From: Seminavis robusta
Taxonomy: Eukaryota > Bacillariophyta > Bacillariophyceae > Naviculales > Naviculaceae
Direction of reading: 5' to 3'
Assembly (NCBI GenBank): GCA_903772945.1
Contig: CAICTM010001653.1
Span: 1 to 24,986, forward strand
DNA length: 24,986 nt
Of this stretch, positions 17,555-24,986 are shown piece after piece. The position numbers were made by a program, and so were the translations under genes. Within the stretch, counting starts at the first letter, position 1; the number at the start of each line of letters is the position of its first letter. Under the pieces are notes generated by a model, which was given only the letters and a program-made list of their open reading frames with translations, was not told the DNA's origin and did not search any database.

Positions 17555-19037
17555 TCAAGGGTCCAACTGTATCTTGGCCTTGCATTGATTGCCGGCCAGA
17601 AATGCCAATTCGAAACTGCCTTTGCACACTGCCTTACACTGTTTCGGTTGGATCATGACACGTGAACTGTTGCGCAATCTTTCTCGGGTTTGATAGTCTT
17701 CCTCTTCCGCCTTGGTCCGCCCCAATTTAACGTAATCAGGTGTTTGGTAAGTTCCTTCGTCGGGGATCAACCCACCTTCCATGACGACATGCTCAAAACC
17801 ACGCGCCACTCGACCATCGGCACCCTCCGCATGGATGCAACTCGGCAAGACATTGACGTCAATGAATCGCTCTAACAACTGATTGGAATCATCTCCTTCC
17901 GTGGCAAAGATCATGAGATCACGGAGTTCCTTGTCAAACATGTGTTTGACAATCCCCCAAATGGTTTTGAAAATGGATGGTGCTCGGACAATCAAGACTC
18001 GCTGAATAAATAATCGAGCAAAGCAAAGAATGAGTTGAACCAGAGAGAAAACCAAAGAGCAATAGAAAGTGACACAGATGCATGATTCTTACCTTGATAA
18101 GCTCCGGATAGGTATCTTGCAACAACCGCGAAATAGTCCCCAACGTTGGAATCAATCCTGGTCTCATGTGCCGCATGGACAATCCCTGGAGATCGTAAAT
18201 GACGGTGAATTGCGTCGCCTTGCGTTTATAGTTGGTTTCAAACTCGTCTTGCCAAATCCCACGGAGATTCAATTCCATATTGTAAATGGCATGTCGAATC
18301 AATGTCTCTTTGCCATGGCGTCGATATAGACCCCAACAATCGGCGGCACCCGTCCGAGTGATGGAAATGGGTGCCCCCTCGCGGTCCATCCCTTGCAGGA
18401 TACACATGGGAAAGTAGTCGTAATCATCGGGTAATTCATAGTCCGTCACGATGGTATCAAATTGGTAGGGAGATGTACTGCGTGCTTTGGCTGTTTTGCG
18501 CAGAAATTTCTCGGCCAAATCGACATTGCCACTTTCGTCAATCAGAAAATAGACACATTGATGGGGATCATTGAGAATGGCATGGTCCAAATCACGGAGG
18601 CGTTCCTTCAAATCCATCAATTTGTCGCGTTGTGCGGGAGTCATGTCCCATGATTGAATGACATTGTCCACATGAGCTGGACTCCACCGTTGCTCGTACG
18701 TCTTGTACACGTGGGAATGATACCCTCCTCCTCGAATGTAGCGATCATGAGTGGGTCGTTTGAAGGGAGTTTCGTTACAATCGGAGCTAGTATCCGATTC
18801 CACGGTAGTGGACAGACTGGGCTTTAACAATGCTCGCGGAGTTTGTTGTTGTTGTCGTCGATGCTGTTGTTGATGATCGCTGACCAGAGACATCTCGTCC
18901 GTAATGACCGGTGGCGGAACCAGTTCGGCTTTGACTTTGAATGACTTGGTAGACCGTCTCCTCGTCTCCTTCTTGGTCTTGCTGGACTTCTTCAAGTCTT
19001 TGATCTTGGGACGTTGTAGAGCGGCAGGAGTGCCCAT
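17555..19037 (-). CDS. CRAL-TRIO (Sec14-like) lipid-transfer domain protein, two exons
   Basis: Exon 1 is 19037-18093 (315 codons, phase 0). The intron is 18092-18002 (91 bp, GTAAGA...TTTATTCAG). Exon 2 is 18001-17555. The joined product is 463 residues. The N-terminus is basic (KDLKKSSKTKKETRRRSTK) with a Gln/His-rich patch. A helical CRAL-TRIO N region (about 115-185) includes NVDLAEKFLRKTAKAR. The lipid-binding core (about 200-345) includes CILQGMDREGAPISITR, FTVIYDLQGLSM, ISRLLQDTYPE, and across the splice junction RVLIVRAPSIFKTIWGIVKHM. The C-terminal 110 residues may form a GOLD-like domain, but this is weak. Proteins of this family bind phosphoinositides or other lipids and move them between membranes. 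Splicing restores the core exactly at a conserved strand, which supports the intron. Confidence 0.87.
18002..18092 (-). other. Intron in the CRAL-TRIO gene
   Basis: A GT-AG intron of 91 bp on the minus strand, donor AAG|GTAAGA and acceptor TTTATTCAG|CGAG, phase 0. Reading through gives a premature stop after a short non-conserved tail. Confidence 0.85.
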
Positions 19038-20552
19038 GGTTGTCGTATTTATGGATCAATATTGGCACTGAGAGAGCTGGGCTATTGATCCTTGGTGATG
19101 AGCGAGATGTGCATGCAATAATAGTGGCATTGTCAATCGATCGTGGCCGTTTTGAAATCTCGCGTGTCGACGAGTTGAGGGTGAAAATTTTGGTCGCACC
19201 CGCCGGGGGACAGGTCCACGATCCATAGCGTGGATAATTGAGGCAGGAGCGTGGAAAGCTCACTTTTCCCATTGCATAAGGTCTCTTTGATCTTCGTTCT
19301 GTTGGGACTTTCTTTTTTGTCAGGCCCATTGCTTCCACACTTCCACCACACGAATCATATGCGCTCGCCTTATGGATGGAGGAGTGTGGAATGAACGAGG
19401 ATGCTCAACAGGTTGTGCACCATTTTGCTTCTACCGGTATGGGCTATGGGAACTGGTCCTTTTCTTGAGTTGGTTAGTTGGGCTCGCTACACATATTTGG
19501 TTGATGAGAGAGAGGATGGGCAAAGTGGAGATGAGAAAGATAATTGCCGCATTATCTGAGCAGAGACTTTTCTCCGTCATCCTCCTCCTGTTTAGTTGGC
19601 AAACAACTGCTCAGCTCGTAATCGTCCTAACTACCGTATCATCAGGACACCTTTCACCTATCTTGATTGATTAGATTCGGCTAGATCAAGAAGAGGACAG
19701 AAGTTTGTTCTTCTTCCCAATCACCAAACAAGGCGAAAGAGTGCGATTGCTGGAGCGACGAGATTTGTATAGAAGTCTTTTCGGACCTGGCTTTAGAACG
19801 ACCATTGGGCGCGATGCAATCGACCATTGCGTGGCCCCCAAAGCCCCCAACCTAATCGCGGGTCAATGCATCTCCTGGCCATGGGTGACTTCTCGTTTCC
19901 ATCACGGAAAACGGATTGGCTGGTCTCACAAATGACAACTTTGGCACGCACGGTCCGAAAGGAACCGGCACAGTTCAAACACTGGCAGAATTTGGGACGG
20001 CATTGGCCATGGAGCCTCCCAAGGGAGCTATGGCTGTGAGTACAGTACACGGTGGAGCGCTATCCAACGAGGAGAAGCAAAACGGAACAAGCAGCGCTTT
20101 CTCAGTTTTCTGACGAAACTGAAACACGACGAAAGCGCGAGCTACATGCTTGGCACGCATTTTAGATTTTGCAGCAAATTAAGAGGCCTTTGTGCACCAT
20201 GCTGCTGGGGAAGGAATCGATTTGTTTGACGTAGTGCAACTTGGACAGTCTACCCTCGGTACCGGTACACGAAGGAGTTGCAGTTGCCGAGGTGCAGATC
20301 CATTGCAGAGCTGAGTTGTTCCACGTTTTACCTGGCTACCGTAGCCAGCTAGATTGACAGTGACAATCACCCTTTTACGATATACTGTTTCCCCAACACT
20401 TCAGCCTGACCAGCACTCCATCAAGGATTGAAATATCGATTGAATGATTCGATTCGTTCATCCCTACTACTAGTAAGGTCATAACACTTTCATATTTTAT
20501 GCGTCCAATTAATTTCATTAAGAAACAGCACATCATCGCTCTATCAATCTGT
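19038..20552. other. Gene-free stretch, possible decayed coding sequence
   Basis: No supportable gene. Around 19700-20110 both strands have overlapping open frames with somewhat protein-like sequence (for example THGPKGTGTVQTLAEFG at about 19935 on the plus strand), but no single frame is long and no motif is recognised. It may be a decayed gene. TACCGGTA occurs at 19432 and 20260. The stretch spans the promoter of the CRAL-TRIO gene and the 3' region of CstF-64. Confidence 0.35.
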
Positions 20553-21645
20553 TTATCTCCCTCCCGAGATTTGCTGTCTCAACGCGAGAATACTCTGTTG
20601 TTTATCGGGTGGCAACTGTGAAATTTGATGAGGCGTCAACGACATGACTTGCTGGACCAATGACGGATCCAAATTGGCAACTCCCCCACCGGGAGGTGGT
20701 GGCATGTTGTACGGTTGAGGCGGTGGCGGTGGTTGTGCCATCATGGGTGGAGGAGGTTGTCCCGCCGCAGCTCGCGCCCGAGGATCCAATCGAGCCCGGG
20801 GATCGGCACGAGGGGGTGGTGGCGCTGCCGCGGCTGGTTTGGCGGCTCTAGGATCGGATACTCGTGCTCGCGGATCCATGGCTCGTTGGGGAGGAGCAGC
20901 TGCGGCGGGTGGATGCACGACGGCCATGGGAGTTGGGTTGTCCCGGACCATGTCGAGTTTGCTCATGAGGAACAAAATGGCCTCGGGCAATTGTGGATGT
21001 CCGGCAATGATGCGTCGTGCTTCATCTTGATCTCGGTCGGCAATTTCTTTGAGTTTGGCCACGACGTCGTACATTTCTCCCTTGGACATTCCCTTGAGCG
21101 CATCGGATACTTGTTGTGTGCCAGCTCCAGAGGATTGTTGTTGATTATCATTGTTACGATTGGATTGATTGCGTTGCGCCGTTTGCTGCGACAAGTCCAT
21201 GCCCAGTTTCCCCGCCAAAGCTTCCAAGTGAGAACTGTTACTGAAATTGACACGGAGTCGTCTTCCATTCAACTCGTAGTCATTCATGTTGCGAATCGCA
21301 CTCAAAGCAGCCTGTGGATCTTCAAATTCCACAAAGGCAAAGCCTCGTGGTTTGCCCGTATCGGAATCGGTCACCAAACGAACCTTGATGACACGGCCAA
21401 TCTCCGAAAATGCTTGATGCAACTGATCTTCGGTTGTATGAAAGGCAAGGTTGCCCACGAAAATATCATGCTTTTGTTGACTCTGTTGTTGGGCTGAATT
21501 TATATAGAAAGAAGTGAACAAAGAGCCGTCGTGTTAGGAAATATACTGTATGGTCAGACCTCTTCCTCTATGGTACCGAGCTATCAAACTCACCTGCTGG
21601 AGCCGAAGACCCGTACATGCCCGGAGGCCCACTACCACTCCACAT
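20553..21645 (-). CDS. CSTF2: Cleavage stimulation factor subunit 2 (CstF-64), two exons
   Basis: Exon 1 is 21645-21594 (ATG, then WSGSGPPGMYGSSAPA, 52 nt). The intron is 21593-21494 (100 bp, GTGAGT...AATTCAG). Exon 2 is 21493-20553. The product is 330 residues. An RRM (about 27-100) has RNP2 IFVGNL and RNP1 KPRGFAFVEF. A hinge domain (about 146-182) contains LKGMSKGEMYDVVAKLKEI and HPQLPEAILFLMSKLDM, where CstF-64 binds CstF-77 or symplekin. A Pro/Ala-rich stretch carries four to five DPRAR-type repeats. The C-terminal domain is LDPSLVQQVMSLTPHQISQL with PPDKQQSILALRQQI. All parts match CstF-64/Rna15. It recognises the U/GU-rich downstream element of pre-mRNA 3' ends in the nucleus. The first exon is too short to stand out on its own and restores a proper start. 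Confidence 0.93.
21494..21593 (-). other. Intron in CSTF2
   Basis: 100 bp on the minus strand, donor CCAGCAG|GTGAGT and acceptor ATAAATTCAG|CCC. It joins codon 18 (GCC, Ala) in phase 1. Confidence 0.85.
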
Positions 21646-23109
21646 CGTTGCTCTGATATACAATAAGACGAGACGAGACAAGAGAAATCAGATGATTGTC
21701 CTGCTATTGTAACAAACGGCGCACACAACACTACTTCATGGACGTCAAACGTTGTTGGTTGTTCTTGTGGTTGTGGTTGTGTGGCTCCACAAAGGATCTT
21801 GCTGAGTCCCGATCTACTCAGGCCTCGTGACTCAGCGGCCATCAGCGCAACAGGGCAACAGGCTACCGGTACCACCCAGAAGACTGATTACTACGGAACC
21901 AGTTTTGTTTTCGCTTTTAAGATATTGTTTGGTTGATTAAGTCCTCTTCAGGTTCCCCTCAAAATCTTTTGACCTGAGTGCCACCACGTGTTATTCCTGC
22001 GCTGTTTTTCCTGTTGGCAGACAAAGATGAAAGCCATGGAGTTTCATTGTGGATTGACAGCTCTACTATCAAGCCCCATTCGATAAAAAATTATCCAGTG
22101 GCTTATGTGTCCACTAAAAGAAAGTCTAGTAGAAGGTGCTTTAGATTATGCCTCTTGATGGTTGATGCATGTCGTTGTCTGGTTGGCGAGTGGTGGGACG
22201 TTGGGACTTGTTGCCGACATCGGAATCACTTTCGGTTTCGACAACCCATGGCTTGTTGTCATTGTAGTAGTAGTAGTAGTAGTAGCGACTGTTTGTTCTT
22301 GTCGCCATAGTAGTAGCAGTCGCCATCTTCGTTCCATCGATTGTCTTGTTGAATGGTGGATTGAGACGGCAAATTCAATTTGGAAATCCACCACTGATTT
22401 CTTCCTTTTGTCTGGTATTACCGGTGTAGATTTGGATGTCTTGGGCTTCTTGGTTTCATGGATGGTGCCATTGTGAGAGGCAATGGGGGTTGGGGCCTGG
22501 GAAATGGCTTACACCACCGCCACTGATGCCAGAAAGACAAAAAAACAAGAGAAAACGGTAACCTCTAGTTTAATAGCCACTGAGTAACTACACGGCCACA
22601 AAATGGACTTCTAGATGGAACCGCTGCGACGGGCATGTTAATATTGACAGTGTAGTCATGGCGAGTACCTTTTTATTGTTACCATGAGAGTGACAAAGTA
22701 CATGTACTTTAGAGGAGGGAGGTGTGACAAGAAAAAATGAGGGCGGTGACTTGTTTTGGTTCTGGTGCTGTTTTGTGCTTTCTTCACTTGTCTGTTTGGT
22801 ACTACGGGTACCGGTACAGTAGATACAGTGGACCAGGGAAGCACCAACCGCCGGTACCGGTACTTCAAGGCACGCCGCTGATGGAACTGTTCCGCGGTAT
22901 TCCAGGGACCACCCAGCATGGAACCTGTCTTGAATAATGGAACCGGTCTTCTGGCTGGTAGCAGAACGACATCATTTGCCACAACCGCCTTCCGGCCAAA
23001 GGAGCAATCCTCAAATCGTACCGTATTAGCCAGCAATTGTAATACTTCCTGGCAACCATTCATAGCACGTTCGATGAAGTAGCGGACGCTGCAGAACATA
23101 TCCCTCATC
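21646..23109. other. Gene-poor stretch with microsatellite and TACCGGTA palindromes
   Basis: No supported gene. A minus-strand frame is open from about 22510 to 22146 (Lys-rich, then a Thr run from the trinucleotide repeat, ending CINHQEA) but has no upstream ATG. It could be a terminal exon. TACCGGTA is at 21864, 22809 and 22855. The promoter of CstF-64 should be at the left end. Confidence 0.4.
22265..22285. repeat. (TAG)7 trinucleotide microsatellite
   Basis: Seven uninterrupted TAG units, reading CTA on the minus strand. The open minus-strand frame across it gives a Thr run. Confidence 0.9.
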
Positions 23110-23280
23110 ATGTCCACTGATACTACCGCGGAGCCGATACAGAAAAGGCAGAAACTGGACAATTCTTTGGAAGATGAGATCAAACGTGTTGAGCAGCAAC
23201 ACGCCTGGGGAACCCCCCGTCCGAGTTTCCACGCCCCGCAGCGTGGAAACTTGAACCCTGATGGGTTCTCGCAACTATGA
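23110..23280 (+). CDS. Small ORF, unknown
   Basis: 56 residues from ATG 23110 to TGA 23278-23280. The peptide has a basic patch (PIQKRQKLDN), an acidic/helical stretch (LEDEIKRVEQQHAW) and a polar tail (GTPRPSFHAPQRGNLNPDG). The charge pattern looks protein-like and resembles a small nuclear localisation signal, but there is no recognised domain. It may be a short protein, the first exon of a broken gene, or part of the element that includes the ORF at 23690. The hairpin at 23222-23253 lies inside its 3' third. Confidence 0.3.
   Translation: MSTDTTAEPIQKRQKLDNSLEDEIKRVEQQHAWGTPRPSFHAPQRGNLNPDGFSQL
23222..23253. other. Strong hairpin
   Basis: GTTTCCACG at 23225-23233 pairs perfectly with CGTGGAAAC at 23242-23250 across an eight-base loop (CCCCGCAG). 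Three further outer pairs (C-G, G-U, A-U) give a 12-bp stem. Confidence 0.7.
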
Positions 23281-23689
23281 CCCTAATCATGGTTGCCGAG
23301 AGGACCATCTCACAAATTGCAAAATTAATTCCCGCGCTCCTCACCTACAACTCAAGGACATCTCTACATCTCGCAGGTCATCACCTGTGTTCCGGAAATG
23401 GATACCCCACATGATGATGCACCGCATCAGCTCCTCAATGCCTCTCGAACAAGATTACCCTTAAGGCAACGACGCCCGTCCAAGACCACATTTGGCAAGA
23501 TCGACAGCGGCAACCATGAATCACTAAAGCCAGCGACCTAGCCAAGATCAGCCATTGAACTGCCGATCGCAAGAAGGTTGTCTCTCTCTCAGCTCACAAT
23601 TCTTCATTCAGCCGACGCTGAAGGCAAGAACCTAGATTAGATTAATCTCTTGCGCCGGCATCAGGTTTCGTATCTTTTCGACCCTCACC
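23281..23689. other. Leader region upstream of the last ORF
   Basis: No gene seen. It contains a pyrimidine-rich stretch near 23580 (TCTCTCTCTCAGCTC) that could be a splice acceptor or leader. It runs directly into the start at 23690. Confidence 0.4.
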
Positions 23690-24986
23690 ATGGCCAGCTC
23701 TAATTTTTCAGATCTCGTCTCTCGTGCAGCGGCATGGGAGGTACATGCTCCAAACTACACTGATATCCTCACTTCTGTGGGCGGCGCCTCGAATGCAAAT
23801 CGTGATGTTGCCTCTAGCGCTATGAGCCAATTTTGCCTTTGTTCACCTGTCACCTTTGGCTTCGTCCTCCAAAATGACGAAACGAATATCTACATTGGAC
23901 ACTCACTCTACGCCTACCCCGTGAATCCTAGCCAGGTCTCTCCTTACGACAATCTCTATGCTATCGTGGTGGGGAACGACCTTCGAAGCGCTATCACGGT
24001 GGTCCTTCCCATGTCAGCGTTCGAGCGCACGGCTGACGTAACCTGCCACAACATGACAATTATTGACAGAGGAACGATGTTTGCCGCCGCGCCGGCTCCT
24101 GTGCTACACAGTGGCCCCCACGGCGGTGGTGTCGTGGACACTGATGTCTTCCGGGTCCGTCGTGTGATGCCTCTTCCGTCCTATCTCTCTGAAGCCGTCC
24201 TTGTGGCCCGTCCCGAAGGGCAGTACAGTCTTCCCCAGTTCCGTGCGGAAGTCCTTACCCCCGAGATGACTCACGCGGATCCTGCGCGACAGGCTGCCAT
24301 CGCCCCTTTGGTCCAATGGTTCCGCGCCTGTTGCACATTGGTCGCTGGAGGTCACACGTCCACTAGTAATGCTGCTGCTAACATGGCCGCGCCCATCAGC
24401 GCAAACGCGCTCCAACGAAGCACAAACCGGGTACTCTCCCCCTACATGGCGGCGCTTGGCGCGGTAGGTACGGGCCTGACCAACGCAACCTTCAACACGG
24501 GAATCACGAACCTACGTGATACACTGGAGGCCTCCGTTGAACAACAACTCCAGTATGACCATGAGAAGAGCAACAAAACCTTCACGGATAAATTCGGGGT
24601 CGCCCTAGCCACTCGTGTCCACAAGCAACCTCTGCAACGTGGCCGATGACGCAAACCTTCCCGTCATTCACCGTCTGCTCGCGAAGTCCCCCAAAGGGAA
24701 TGAACACGGGATCTTGCAAGCTCAACTAGACGACCGCACTCAGGCTTCGGCACTACCCATCAACCTCGCGAACAAACCCTTGGTCACTGGACACATTCTG
24801 GATCGTGTCTTCCGCAAGTACTTCGTGAACGGTCAAGGGACCACCTTGGGCGAAGGCCTCCCCCCCTTCTCAGTGGTGTGCCAAGGCCATTCGGAAGCGA
24901 AGGCGGTCCAGGACTTGGCTGCTCGAGCGGAGTACGTTGAGAAGGGAGCCTCGGTCACCTTGGAAGATGCCATTGCCATCACTTCC
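23690..24986 (+). pseudogene. Frameshifted ORF of an unknown, possibly multicopy diatom family, partial at the window edge
   Basis: The ATG at 23690 sits in a strong context (CACCATGGCC). The first frame runs 319 residues to a TGA at 24647-24649. Coding sequence then continues in the +1 frame from about 24621 (NLCNVADDANLPVIHRLLAK, then SPKGNEHGILQAQL) without a stop to the window end at 24986, a further 122 codons. The change lies between about 24610 and 24646; a single extra base near the ACAAG at 24621 would explain it. Features: an Ala/Ser-rich N-terminus, QFCLCSPVTFGFVLQ, a central FRVRRVMPLPSYL, and a helical segment before the shift. There is no signal peptide. I believe similar hypothetical proteins are multicopy in pennate diatoms, perhaps linked to mobile elements, but cannot verify that. 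It could be a pseudogene, a programmed frameshift or a sequencing error. Confidence 0.6.

Noticed and set aside
19705..20113. Overlapping frames on both strands that look partly coding
   Set aside because: No single frame is long or recognisable. At best a decayed gene, which I note only in the intergenic entry.
22146..22510. A minus-strand open frame of about 120 codons with a Lys-rich start and Thr run
   Set aside because: It has no ATG, and the repeat inflates its length. It might be a terminal exon after TTTCCCAG, but I found no matching donor.
22656..23183. A 175-codon minus-strand open frame
   Set aside because: Part of it translates the TACCGGTA/GGTACC repeats (YRYRR, VPVPVV), and there is no known motif.
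1..24986. tRNA, rRNA or CRISPR arrays
   Set aside because: No cloverleaf, rRNA-like block or regular repeat-spacer pattern was seen by eye. The tandem repeats present lack unique spacers of fixed length.

Overview
The window looks like nuclear DNA of a unicellular eukaryote, most likely a diatom (stramenopile). Reasons: monocistronic genes on both strands; short GT-AG introns of 91, 100 and about 261 bp; eukaryote-only proteins (CstF-64, peptide:N-glycanase, a CRAL-TRIO/Sec14 protein); and a Lon-domain protein whose presequence resembles a diatom bipartite plastid-targeting signal. The species is not determined.

Layout. Bases 1-5060 are gene-poor and decayed. They hold two frameshifted coding remnants on the minus strand (about 51-650 and 1795-2465), a three-copy repeat of about 155 bp (3084-3520) and an eight-unit tandem array of about 145 bp units (3885-5060). 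Bases 5436-21645 are ordinary gene space. In order: a zinc-ribbon/TIR-like protein (+), a small His-rich membrane protein (+), a secreted or plastid Lon-substrate-binding-domain protein (-), a secreted VWD-like protein (+), a HAD-like hydrolase (+), a PNGase with a signal peptide (-), an atypical SIR2-family protein with a 5'UTR intron (+), a CRAL-TRIO protein in two exons (-) and CstF-64 in two exons (-). Bases 21646-24986 are again accessory-like: a microsatellite, a small ORF with a strong hairpin, and a frameshifted ORF that runs off the window edge and may belong to a mobile or multicopy family.

The genes do not form a pathway. They are individually transcribed housekeeping or regulatory genes: mRNA 3'-end formation, glycoprotein quality control, NAD-dependent signalling, lipid transfer and plastid proteostasis. 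Several pairs are convergent with short 3' gaps (HAD/PNGase 94 bp, membrane protein/Lon 371 bp, sirtuin/CRAL-TRIO 387 bp).

The most unusual signals are: 12 copies of the 8-bp palindrome TACCGGTA, all outside genes, against about 0.4 expected by chance; an A-B-C structured tandem array; a repeat in which each unit carries a splice-donor-like site; a stand-alone bacterial-type SIR2 variant; and a TIR-like protein fused to a four-cysteine module.
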